Shown piece by piece: positions 31,738 through 42,874 of a stretch of DNA of 64,000 bases. Every line of letters starts with the position of its first letter. Within the stretch, counting starts at the first letter, position 1. Both the position numbers and the translations under genes were made by a program. Under the pieces are notes generated by a model. That model searched no databases. It was not told the origin of the DNA and saw only the letters and a list, made by a program, of their open reading frames with translations. Origin of the DNA: Talaromyces rugulosus (lineage: Eukaryota; Ascomycota; Eurotiomycetes; Eurotiales; Trichocomaceae); the NCBI RefSeq assembly GCF_013368755.1, contig NC_049562.1:6138001-6202000 (forward strand), given 5' to 3'.

Positions 31738-34700
31738 AAAGCCGTCATGGCAGCTAGTCAAGTATTTTCATGTCTGTACTAGGGATCGGAGTGTCATCTA
31801 ATGGATTAGCGCATGTTTCTCCGATGGTGGGCTGGCCTACAAGGTGTTTTTTTCTTTCTATGTTTATTATCATTATTTACCTCAGTTATGTACTTCCTAT
31901 AAAGGACATCTTTGCCCTAGGGTTTGCTTTCCCACCCTTTGCTACAATGATACAATGCTTCAATTCAAGGCTTTATTGTAATATTCAGCTAAACGAACTT
32001 AGAATACCTGTTTTTCTTCAAAAGGAGGGCATCGTATACCCTTGCGATCTGTGGGATTATCTTTCTCTAGTCGCAGGATTGGTGATCGTGGTCCAGATCG
32101 AGCCTGCTATTTTTCTTTCCCCCCTTTTCCTTTCCCTTTTTCCCTTGGCTTATTCTGCACGTCAACGACCATTTGTGACAGCGCCAACTTTGAAGTTAAA
32201 AAAAAAAAAAAGGCGTTCCTGTAAGGGAGAAGAAGGGCCGCGCCGCTCCGTAGTGTAACGTGAAGTCCACGATGAGAAGGGAAAAAGGGAAAAAAAGAAG
32301 AAAAAGAAAGAAGAGAAAAGAAAAAAAATTTACATGCAGGTAGATCCGGTTCCCTGAGTCATGTCCTGCCCAATCTCGGAGTTTGCTTTTCCATAGGTGA
32401 GAAGAGAACAAAAAACGAATCTGAACTAGAGCTGCAAGTCAGCAAGCCATAGCTCGCGGATGTCAAAAAGAAAACAAAAAAGGGCCTTATCTCCCATTGG
32501 TTTGATTTAATCTACTAGATAGTAAATACTTGGTCTTTAAATAAACGAGAGAGAGGAAAAAGGGAGGGAAAAATGAAGGGAAAAAAACAACAAATTAGGT
32601 TCTACATGTGGGTAGGTATCCATCAGCCTGTCAAGTTGATATTATTCGACAAGGGCAAGACACCATCTCCATCCTCAATCGTAGGAACCGGTTCTCTTGT
32701 GCTTAACGTTTGGCTAGACCGGGAACCCCTGCTGAAAATTTAAATCGAAGAAGGAAAAAAAAAAAAAAAAAGGGAAAAATGACACTAGAACAGAACATCC
32801 CGGCCAGTTCATACAAACTAGATGTAGGTGATGCGGTACATTGAACTTGCTTCAGTGTTATCATTATTATTGTCACTATTTAATAACGTCGCTATATGGG
32901 AGCATTTTCCAAAATAAGACTGAAAAAAAAGACCGAATAATCCCATGACTTCAATGCTACGCTATTATTCGGTTTCGCCACTAGCCATGTGATACGCCAA
33001 CCCTAATAAGGCAGTACTCTATACTTATGTAGTGCGACTTTTAGCATTATTGAACCTCCGAATAAAATAAAATAGAGAATAATAATTGGTCAAAATTGGC
33101 CAATAGTAATAGGACTTTTGTCAGATCCGGGCAAGTAAAAAACAGTGGAAACCGGTTCTACATTGTGTTCAGACTTCACCTCCGCACCAACTTCCCAACA
33201 CATGTCATGCCCTATCTACTACCACAATGACAACGCACACATTTCGCCTAAAGAAAGTCCATCGGTGAGTTTCTACTTCTATATCCCTGTCTTTATTGCA
33301 TTGAGATTATATGTGTGTAGCTGAGATGATGCAGGCTCGAATCTTGAAGACGACACCAAGTAGTCACAGGAAAGTCCGCATGAGCAATATATATATGCGG
33401 TTAGTTTTGCAAACTAAGTTTCGCCACATTCCCAGATAAATTTTTTGTAAATAAATTAGCTCTATTTGGTAATAGCTAATGAATTAATTCCCTAGTGAGC
33501 GGGCGAATATTCCGAGACTGAGAGAGCCTCTCACTCCTGAGGGAAAGGCATCTTAGCGGCAGAAAAAGGAAAAAAAAGAAAAAAAAAAGAAACCAAAAAG
33601 AGCGAGACTAATCGATATGCATGTTATTAATAGCCTAGCTCGCAGCATGACAGTATTATGCTGTTGTAGAAAGAGGGGGAAAGTAAAATGTGATTGATCA
33701 TATCACGGGGAAAGCTGCTGCAGACGGATGTGGGTCGATCACGTACATTGAAAAAAAAAGGAACCCTACCTATTTGGGTAAAAGAAGACTGGCTAAGGAT
33801 ATCATCCCAGAAGCCCAAAACTTATGATCCAAGGTCCTGAATGAACAAAGAGCAACCAAATGGGTTGTGGAATCTTACATTTAGCCCTAGGTCTTGGCAT
33901 GCGCGCCGAAACCCTAATTGGTCTCAGTACTGTTAACAACACCGATATTCGTGTATACCATGCTGCAATACGATAGGAAAGTTCTAGGCGCTTTCCTAAT
34001 TGCAACATCTCTCAAATGTCCTAGAAAAGCTTGACTGGAATCCTGCGAAAAGGGGGAGCGTGCGCTGGGTGGCCAAATCCGAGTAAAACCGGAAGAGAGA
34101 AAAAAGAACGAGAGAATACGAAGACGACGAGATCCAATGGCTTCATTCTAGATCGCCTCTTGCAGCGTTTATCGAGTTTCGCTTCAGCACTCCAGATAGT
34201 CAGTCACTGGGAGGACCAGTTACATCGCTCACCACCAATTAGTGACGGTACACAGACAGGGAGAGCACTTCCCGGGCTGCATTAGCCAGTGAACGGGCCG
34301 CACTTGGCCTGCCGAACAGACCCTTTTCCCCTCCGGTAGCGGCCGTCCAGCTTTTTATCCCTCGCATCTTAGTCTCTTGGTCTCCTCATTCTGAATTTGC
34401 TGTCGCAAAGTGTGCGTGCCTGGATGCATGATTGGTCTTGTAGCCTCAGAGGGGATGCCTAAAGGAGAATGCGTGGCTTCAATCGCCAGGAGTGGGGTTG
34501 TTATTTCTAGATCATGGATCAGGTATTGGTGTATTTGGTGCAAAATCTAGTTGTTGCAAGACAGTTGTCAAATCGAGGCAGTAGCCTGGTGGATGAAACT
34601 AGTAAAGGGCTGCCTGTGATAGTACACTGTCTGAGTGGCCGCAAAACGCTTGAAGCACCCCGTCAAAGTGTAGTTGCTGATGTGTACTTGCTCAAATGGC

Positions 34701-36892
34701 AGTGAAGAGCTTGAAAGCTTCTTGAAGCCTGAACACGTGTCGATTGAGCATTTTCCATAAAGCCCATGGCAGAAGTACGTAGTCTCGTAATGCATGGTGT
34801 CAAATGACCGAGAAGAGGGTCTAGACTTCAGTTGACCATTTACCACCGACGAGGGACATGCGCAGAGATGGAGAGAAACGCACAAGCAAAGCGAAGTGTG
34901 TCACCATACAGGAAGCATAATCCTGTTTTCGCAACTCCCATCTGGCACAAGTGGTACTTGCATCAAGAAGGTGTTTTGAAAAGAAAAGCGATTCTAACGC
35001 TTGCCGAGAAATGCAGTTTGTTGACCCCCGACCTCAATTATTTTTCCGATGCACTGCGAGAGATGTGTGAACTTATGTACGTAGCCGGAGTATCCAGCCC
35101 CCCGGATCATTGCTTGTTACCACAAAGCCTCTCGTAGCCGAGAATATCAAGTTAAATCGCTTCTATTACCACGGTGAAGCAGTTGAATTTCCATCCAACC
35201 CAAACCCAAATGGGGTGAAAGGCCACAACTGAACTGTGGAGACGATAACACACAAGCTGTGACAGCCATGTCCAGGGATCATGGACGCCACACTTGGAGG
35301 GTGACCAGGGTGAATCGCCTCTGTAAACATGCATTCAGAAACCGCCCACGGAAAGCGTTTAATGCAAGCGACCGGGGTTATTGATTCTTGCTCTACACAT
35401 GCAGAGTCATCGGTTTTCACCGCCTGGTAGACCATGGTCAAGGACCAGAGAGGAAGTAAAACCGAAACTAGTCCTGCCAACACGCTCGTCTCTATCATCG
35501 GTTTTGTGGCAATGTTGTGTACCCACCGAGGGTCGAAGGGGAAACAGGAGGTGCAAGTGAACGGTTTTCTTCCTCTGACGTTGAGCACCAACGAATCCAG
35601 ACAGAGAACAGAAAACGAAATGTCCCATTGTCCAGATAATCAATTCATCCAACGGATACCCCGCATACCTTGCATAAATCGACAAACCGACTTACCGATG
35701 GCTGCATAAAACACAAGAGTATAGCATCAGCGCGAGTCTATGCCATTCGCTTCCCAGAATCTAGACTTCATGCAATCTGGTCATCTGCTGCAGAGCTATC
35801 CATTGTGTCAAACAGTTCTAGGGGAAAAATGTCTTGAAAGATGGTCTTCGTGCAAACCAATCCAGTTTCAGGGTGCACAAACGCAAACGGCGATTCCGGT
35901 TCTGCCTATCAGAACGTAGATGTCAACATGTGGCGTATTGAGGAACGCAGGCGACTTTTTGCCTCTGGCTGCAAACACTGCCATTCGGATCAGCATCCCG
36001 TATCACCACCGCCAGACTCTTGCCGCGATCGCCGAGTAAAGCACAGTACAGACGACGTACTACGTAGTACTGATTTAGGCCCCACACTCAGTCGATCGTC
36101 CAGGTCCTGATTACTAGGGTATCCGTAGCCCCGGCTCCTAGCGAAAACTAAACTCAAGGAGCTATACTGGCGGCCCCGGTAGTCCCCCGGAGCGTTTGAC
36201 TGCCTTCCGGGAACCGGCGTGAGTGTAGAATGTCAATAATGGCTCCATAAAAACACATATTTCCTAGCTGCTTTCTTATCCACTTGGCGAGACGTGCCGT
36301 TTGCTCCAATCCAAATCGGGAAAAAATGTGTAAACGAATTGACTAGCGCCGAGACAGCTGAGACCCGCGCCCTTTCTCCATAAACCCACATTACGCATGC
36401 AGTCAATCTGGCTTCCTGGCTAAGTTCGCCATTAGCCATGGGGTTTAGAGTTTGTAGAGACGCATGGCCAGCTCCTCCTTGCCGAAATGACAGGATCCCT
36501 GATCCACAAGCATGAAGCTCGGACCGGACATTCAATATCTTCTTCCCCGGCGTGGTCGGACCTTGATCTAAACCACTAAAGTCGTAGAACGTAATAGCCA
36601 TGTCTCGTCTAAGTCGTCTATGGTCCAGCAGATGGAGACGTTCATCCAACTGCATTCTGGAGCGTCGATCAACGGCAAACATGGGCAGCTGCAAATGGGC
36701 AGTTCTGGCTCCATAGCCTGTTTGTGTACATTACCCATATCTGTCAGTCATCCCAACGGAAAGCTTTAATACCAGCCTTCCCCCCCTCCCTCCCAAGGCC
36801 TACTGACAACCCCACGCTTCACTCAGGAAAAGTCGCGCCGTTATTCAGTTGACCAGAAGCATTTAGTCGCGATATCAACAGGTCGAAGAAAG
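31738..36892. other. 5.15 kb stretch with no supportable gene
   Basis: The largest gene-free stretch of the window. It is marked by homopolymer and purine tracts: poly-A at about 32188-32210, a purine-only run 32274-32328, poly-A near 32755-32771, and A/G runs near 33560-33600. Many small frames (60-160 codons) occur on both strands, but none shows a known motif, introns that extend it, or conserved-looking composition. 34,000-36,700 has near-coding base composition yet many stops. It may be a long promoter plus 5' leader of the DUF2841-like regulator, or hold noncoding transcripts. Confidence 0.5.
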
Positions 36893-38598
36893 ATGGCCGG
36901 AGTGGGAGAACCTCTTCCTTTGAACAGAGCTCAAAGCCATGCTATGTTACCATACAACAACACAATCGTCTCGTCACATGAACCAGCAGCTGCAGCGGCC
37001 GATCATCATCAGTTGCACTTTCAACTAACTCACGGCATAAAGGACGAACGTTCCCCGACACCAGGAACAATCAGTACTCAGTATTCCCATTACGCTATGG
37101 TATACAGCAACGACGACGGCAACATCGCTTTTGAAACCTCTCCATCACTTGCAGACTCGGTAAATGTTTTATTCACACCTGAGCTTCAAGAGAGGTTCGC
37201 ACAGATCGTGTCATTTCGAACCCCTACAATATCCATGTTACCAGGTTCGTTAGCTCTTTTGTTATTTGGGTGTTTGCAAGTTCAGGGATAACCGTCTCTT
37301 TAGGCCCAGATCGAACCCGGCGCATGTCTACTTTCCCTGGTGCTAGGGGAAGAACACGGCATGGGATGCCTTGGAGCCCTATCAACGGGAATTCGGCATC
37401 ATTGATACACTGGCAGCTCAGTCAGAACCGGCACCAAAGGCAGCATGGTAGGAGGCGAGGTGTGGGGTATCCATACGCTATCACTGATCAGGGAGGCGAC
37501 GCCTTAACCTTGCCTCCGTCAGGATGTGTCATTAGAGTCGACGATGAGCAGCGGTTGAAGAAGTATTATGAAAAGGCGTTCGAGGCATTCCAGCAATTGA
37601 ACTGCCGAATCATCGCCAAGGCTTTCATCAAGCTTGTCGAGCCCCGGAAGCAGGTCAACTATCCGTACAATGGCCGACGGTCTAGCCCTGGAGCTGATCC
37701 CGAAATCCAGCCTGACCCCGAAATGACGAAACCGCCGTGGTGGCCGGCCGGGGTCAAACACAAGGAGCCTGACCACTTGCTGAAAGGAGGTATTTCAACC
37801 CTTTCCCTCTGTCTTTCTTCGTCTTCCACAGTTGCTGATGTATGCGTGCAGAGAGAATCAAGCTGCTAGTCCATCTCCTTCGAAACCTGGGACACAGCCA
37901 TGATATCACGGCAGAGAAACTGCGAGAAGCCGGCCAAGACGTGCGCCGATCGATCAGCCCTCCGGAGCGCCTGCAAATTTTGGACGAGGTATACAGCGTC
38001 AGACATATGGAGGAAAGGTACCTGAGGGGCGATATCTGTAGGTCTCCACGATATCACCACCTTCATCCAAGTACTGACCTCTCGACTAGCCGCAGATGTG
38101 TTGATTCCCATTGCCCAAGTGCACTTGACTGGCCCCGAGTTTGATACAGATGCGATGAGCCCTGAAGACTCGACGAGCAGAGTTGGAGATGACTCGTGGA
38201 TGGCGGGGTCGTACTCGTCGAGCAGCGAGGGCAGGCGCGATTCCACCAGGACGCCGGACAGTCATGTGCCCTTCAACAACCATAACCCGATGGGCCAGTC
38301 GCAGCAGTTCAGCCTGACACTCCCCAACTCCCCAAACACGTCGTCGACTCCTGCAAGCTCCTTTGATAGCTCCACGACGTACAGTCCCCGTGAGTATACC
38401 AGCAGCGCTGCCTCGAGCGTGATGTCGCAAGAGCCCTCCAGCCACCCGGTTGGCACCCTGCACCAACCTCAGCGCCCTGACCTGACCAGCTACCTGACAC
38501 AGCCAATGATGGCCCCAGTCTCAGGTCCTGCTACGACAAACGTCCTATGGAACTCCTCTATTCACGCCCCAGTACCTCCATATCAGCATCCCTACTGA
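36893..38598 (+). CDS. DUF2841-like putative transcriptional regulator, with locally shifted frame
   Basis: Exons 36893-37244, 37304-37789, 37852-38037 and 38090-38598 give 510 residues. The conserved core spans exons 2-3: YPYAITDQGGDALTLPPSGC, RLKKYYEKAFEAFQQLNCRI, KAFIKLVEPRKQVNYPYNGR, PPWWPAGVKHKEPDHLLKGE, RIKLLVHLLRNLGHSHDITA and EERYLRGDISADVLIPIAQV. Such proteins are annotated in aspergilli as Rfe-type regulators (DUF2841). The name is from memory and the biochemical role is unknown. The C-terminus is Ser/Thr/Pro rich. Between 37347 and 37448 the better protein-like reading is in another frame (NTAWDALEPYQREFGIIDTL and onward), while the frame linking exon 1 to the core reads through as unlikely sequence. 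Two one-base changes would reconcile this. Intron 1 starts GTTCGT. Confidence 0.75.
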
Positions 38599-39047
38599 TA
38601 CCCCTGGAGAGTGGGCTCTGTTGAAACAAGGTAAAAAAAACAAAAGTCTGTTATATAGCGCGGGCGCTCTTCTACAGGATGGCGTTTAGGTTTATATCAT
38701 ATTTGTGCTTTTGCTTGTGCTAGCGCTCAAGCTCTAACATATCTCGGCGGCTTGTGAAGGGGGTTTTTTTTTCCGGGACTTTTCAATTTTTACAACTACA
38801 TACTTAATATTTGGAGACGATGTGTATAAGTGTTGCTACATATGTTTTTACTTTTTACTTTTATTTTTTTTGGATATAATCTTCATATATAGAATAGCGG
38901 AATGTGCCATACTTGAAGTTTTAGTCTTGATAGATTGGTAATTTTTCCATTCTTGGAAAATATATAAAGAAAAGAGACATTATTGACGAAAGGATGGACA
39001 TATATAAGACTAAAATTTAAATGGCTGACATAGTACACACCATAATT
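38599..39047. other. Convergent 3' spacer
   Basis: 449 bases, T-rich and AT-rich, between two convergent stops. No gene is seen. Confidence 0.5.
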
Positions 39048-40205
39048 CTATTCGGTGAATGGCCGAATGGCTACCTGCAACCCCCATGCTTGACTTTCCG
39101 CCGCTTTGGAGATAGCTTCGTTGTACTGATCGAGTGTGTAATCGAGTACTCGAGCACCGCTGCTTTCTCCGAGCTTTAGCAGACCTCGCTCTGTCAGCTT
39201 GATCAAACCTCTCACATCTTCCCCCTCATACATGTATTGTCCCCTGATGGTGATATTCTTCCCAATGACCAGCCCGTACGGCAACGAGAAGTCGCCGTGG
39301 GGGAATCCCATAAGGACGCCTTTGCCGTACTGCTTGACGGCCAATACACACGCCTTCATATGCAATGGGTTCTGCATTGAACTAGGAGTAAAGTCCATGA
39401 AAGCATCAACGGTGCCGAACTGAGTCAATAGCCCGACATCTTGGCCAACGTTTCCAGTCAGATGAACCGGATGGACCCTAGGGTTGCTCTCGGCAAGAAG
39501 TTTAAGGGTCTCTGCATTACGACCGACAGCAATAACACGGGCACCCATGGCTGTAGCAACTTGAACGGCAGCACCACTATGGTTGCCAGTAGCGGGGGAA
39601 ATGATGATTGTTTCGCCAGCCTTGAGGTCGATGGCTCTGAGTCCTCCATAAGCAACCGCATGTTTCATCAGGTAGGGGATAGATCCAATGCCATATCCGA
39701 GGCCGCCCTGTTCAACGCTGCCGAGCAGGACTTTTTCGTCAAGTGGGAAGCAGTTTTCCAGGGGAGAACGAGCATATTCAGTCCAGAAGCCATCTCGCCA
39801 GAGACCTTCCTGATGGCTTAGTGCCTTAGCAGAAGGCGAAGGTCCTTCAAACACTGCTCGGATAATCTGGGCATTGGGGTCATCTCGGCCGCGCGTAAAA
39901 GGGTCCAGCAGAACGAGTTGGCCGAGTTTCAGGCTTGTCGCGTCCTTTCCTAATGCTGCAATTCTTCCAACCGCGCAGTTTCCCGGGATAAAAGGCGGCT
40001 GTTGGCTGAAGTGAACGTTACGCTCCTTCAAAAGCAACCGCTCTTTTTCTGAGGGGTCAACAATAGCCGCGAGGATCTTGACAACGGCGCTGCCGGGTTC
40101 TGCAGTGGGTGTTTGAAGGGTATCGAAGGAGAGCGGTTTGCCATATTCGCGGCAGACAACCGCACGGGTAGTGGGAGGCAAGGCGGAAGAAGAGGTAGTA
40201 GCCAT
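39048..40205 (-). CDS. MDR-family NAD(P)H dehydrogenase / quinone-oxidoreductase-like
   Basis: Intronless, 385 residues. It is a medium-chain dehydrogenase/reductase: a GroES-like N-terminal half (EYGKPLSFDTLQTPTAEPGS, FIPGNCAVGRIAALGKDATS, LGQLVLLDPFTRG) and a Rossmann half beginning LKAGETIIISPATGNHSGAA then VQVATAMGARVIAVGRNAET, with the C-terminal ARVLDYTLDQYNEAI typical of the family. The catalytic-zinc Cys/His pattern of classical alcohol dehydrogenases is not evident, so it is probably zinc-free and reductive. The start at 40205 (MATTSSSALPPTTRAV) matches the family length, although the frame is open further upstream. It is divergent from a Zn2Cys6 regulator, so the two may form a regulator-target pair. 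The substrate is unknown. Confidence 0.85.
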   Translation of the reverse strand: MATTSSSALPPTTRAVVCREYGKPLSFDTLQTPTAEPGSAVVKILAAIVDPSEKERLLLKERNVHFSQQPPFIPGNCAVGRIAALGKDATSLKLGQLVLLDPFTRGRDDPNAQIIRAVFEGPSPSAKALSHQEGLWRDGFWTEYARSPLENCFPLDEKVLLGSVEQGGLGYGIGSIPYLMKHAVAYGGLRAIDLKAGETIIISPATGNHSGAAVQVATAMGARVIAVGRNAETLKLLAESNPRVHPVHLTGNVGQDVGLLTQFGTVDAFMDFTPSSMQNPLHMKACVLAVKQYGKGVLMGFPHGDFSLPYGLVIGKNITIRGQYMYEGEDVRGLIKLTERGLLKLGESSGARVLDYTLDQYNEAISKAAESQAWGLQVAIRPFTE

Positions 40206-40775
40206 GATGATTGATTTTTTAAGTTGTTGTTGCAAATATGATTGAAGTAAATAGAATGATCTGTGTAATGTTTGGTGGCAGTTTGAGTTCTGATGAATAG
40301 CCATCATCTTGGGGTTGCGAGCAGCCCTTCTTATAGCCCGCTGGAACGGCCCTTTAGAAAATTTCCCATATATTTCCGTTCGTAAGACAATCATAACACC
40401 GAGATTTTTTATGATGATATCCAACAGCCATAGCAACAAAAAGAATAGCGATGATGGATGCGATTGGCCAGGGAGTACAATGTATAAGTGGGGCCCATGT
40501 TGAATACGAAAGAAGGTTAGCGGGCCCCATTTCCGCGACCAATAGCGGCTCAGAACAGCCGGAGATAAGATGCGGCGTCATTTTCGGACTCTGTTGGGCA
40601 GTCCAGCCCGAGCGCGCAAAACGAGACGAGGTTAGCGTCGATGGAGATCGACTAACCTGCTCTCGTTTACACATGCCACACGATACCACCCAACGTGCCC
40701 CATACTCAGCCTCTGCGCTGAAACTCGCGGATCAAACTCCGGTTTAAGGGGATATCCATATCAGATGGAGAAGAG
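40206..40775. other. Divergent spacer, dehydrogenase and zinc-cluster gene
   Basis: 570 bases between the two start codons. It includes a GATTGG (inverted CCAAT) near 40461. No gene is seen. Confidence 0.45.
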
Positions 40776-42197
40776 ATGGATGGTCGCATGCAACAACAGC
40801 CCACATCAGCATCAGCGCCGCGAAAACGCCGGGCTCACCGAAAATCCCGCGCTGGTTGTCGGAACTGCAAACTTCGTCGAGTTAAGGTTGATTTCGATGC
40901 ATGCTCTTAAGACCGAACATCGTTAGTAACGTTTCAATCTGGATAATCTAGTGCGATGAGACACGACCGGCTTGCCGGAACTGCACTGGTCTGCTTGTGA
41001 CCTGCAACTACGATACTTCCTCAGTCGCCAAGTCCGGAACTGCCTATGACGGGGATCTCAGTTTCTCGGTATCGGCGGTAAAGCTCGCCAATTATGCCGT
41101 AGTCAAGGTCTTCAGCGAGACGGTGTCTCCTCAGTGTCCACAGGCAATTGATATGCCCCAATTTCGCCCTCTCACTAAGTGCGATATCGACCGACTGAAG
41201 AGATGGGACACGCGAACGGTCTTCACTCTTGGGCCCCCAGAGATCTGCTCTTCCTATCAGCTGTCTGTGAGAAAGGACGCTGCACAGGTACGGAGAAGGA
41301 ATCAATGGGAGTGATCCGATGTTAACATTTTTTTAATTATTGATTTAGTATCCCTACTTGCTGCATGCCATATTAGCCATGACTACCATGCATGATCGAG
41401 TTTACCAAGCATTGGAATACTCGGACGATGACTGCAGCATGGAGACCCAGTACTATCATCTTGGCCGTGCTGCCGCGCTATTCAAAGAGAGACTAACCAA
41501 GCCGTCTATTAAAACAGCAGACCGTAATGCCATATGGACAACAGCGTCTCTGCTTAACCACATGTCATCGTCTGCACTGAAGACATGGGACCCTGAGAGG
41601 TCATGGCCACTAGCAGCAACCCCAGATCCCCATATGGACTGGTTTAATATGAGCCAAGGACTTTTAACTATATACCAACATGCTTCTCCCGCTGAACCGG
41701 GCGGATTGTTCTATGATCTTTTTAAAAAGCCCCGAGTCCCTGGACACGACATTTTAAGAAACAAATGGAAGCAAGACAGCCGCGAAGGGATCGATGGCAT
41801 TCCCTTTTCGTTTATCTCTCTCTGCGAGCTTAATGTCTTATCGAACGCGGAAAATAACCCATATCACGCAGCGGTGCGGGCTCTCATTGAGATCTGGGAC
41901 ATGGAGCATAACAAATATACAGCATTCCGCTTCATGTCCTTTATTTCGCTGCTGCGCCCGGAAATGAAGGATTTGGTGCAGCAAAAGGACCCGCGCGCCC
42001 TACTTATACTGGCTTACTGGTATACGAAAATGTTTGATCTGCACTGGTGGGTGCACCAGCGATCCGTTGTCGAATGCACTGCCATATGTGTGTACCTTGA
42101 GAGGTATTATTCCTCGGATAGTCTCCTGATGGACATGCTGCAATGCCCTTTGTCGAGGCTGGAGGAGTTCCAAAGAGGAATGGCATCAAGCGTATAG
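40776..42197 (+). CDS. Zn2Cys6 transcription factor (Upc2-like architecture)
   Basis: Exons 40776-40886, 40952-41287 and 41349-42197 give 431 residues. The zinc cluster lies near residues 30-60 and is split by intron 1: CRNCKLRRVK joins CDETRPACRNCTGLLVTC (spacing 2-6-5-2-6), preceded by a basic RKRRAHRKSRAG stretch. The short C-terminal region (YPYLLHAILAMTTMHDRVYQ, YHLGRAAALFKERL, FNMSQGLLTIYQHA) is the fungal_trans_2 type seen in Upc2/Ecm22-like and other small regulators. Intron 1 begins GTTGAT, a non-consensus donor, but only its removal restores the cluster. The position beside a divergent dehydrogenase suggests local control, not proven. Confidence 0.88.
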
Positions 42198-42874
42198 AAC
42201 AAATGCCATGTATATATTTAATGTCTGTAATAGCGGGTTGTTGCCTCAGGCAGCAATCCAGGTTGGGGAGAAAGCTTAAATGGGTCTTATCGATAAGCAG
42301 TCTGATAGGGTTATCAGTTTGTTACGGTGCTGTAACAAGGCAGCAATAATACCTCGTTGGAAAAAGACCCGTATATACTAGTATACTGACACAGTAATAA
42401 ATCACTGGATAGTGTTTTAATCATCATCATCACCTGAGTCCGTGAACAGCCATAGCCACGAGCAGCCCAGGCCATAAAAATAGTTGGGACGCGCTAGGCC
42501 GATCACGCGGCTAAGCAGTAGCTGCCGCCTCAGCCAACCATCGCCGCAGCTTCAAGCACGAGAAACACTTGTCGACTCTCCTCGTTGTGCCTCCCCCGCC
42601 CGCGTTCTATCATGAGTTCTGGATGGTGAAATCGCCTGGTTCCACATCCACACTTTGTTCTCGACGGCTTGAAAGCACGCAAACGAAAAGTACAAGTAAG
42701 TCCGTCGCTGCCCTCTCTCTCTAGCTGTCCCCTGGCCAGCGTTCACGACGTGGAGCGGTAGCAACTCGTTGCCCTGTCGAAGACACTGCTGGCTCTGCCT
42801 ATTCTGCTCCTCTGCCTGCGATTACCGAAACAAAGACGCGAGCGCTGGGAAGCTCGCGCCGCAATCACGAGACC
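42198..42874. other. Spacer and gpc1 leader
   Basis: 677 bases. The first 250 are AT rich with GATAAG/CTTATC-like boxes near 42290. The later part is GC rich with CT tracts before the gpc1 start. No gene is seen. Confidence 0.45.

Noticed and set aside
33335..33360. tRNA B-box-like ggctcgaatc
   Set aside because: No A box at the right distance and no acceptor-stem pairing around it.
33227..33420. Short frame MTTHTFRLKKVHR followed by GTGAGT and an acceptor-like TGTGTAG
   Set aside because: All plausible splices run into a stop within a few codons, so no protein gene can be built. It is kept only as a hint of a noncoding transcript.
36233..36694. 153-codon minus frame upstream of the DUF2841-like gene
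   Set aside because: No recognisable domain or splice-extended homology; most likely leader or promoter DNA.
40206..40439. Upstream extension of the MDR dehydrogenase by 78 residues
   Set aside because: The extra sequence is not family-like and the ATG at 40205 gives the normal length and N-terminus.
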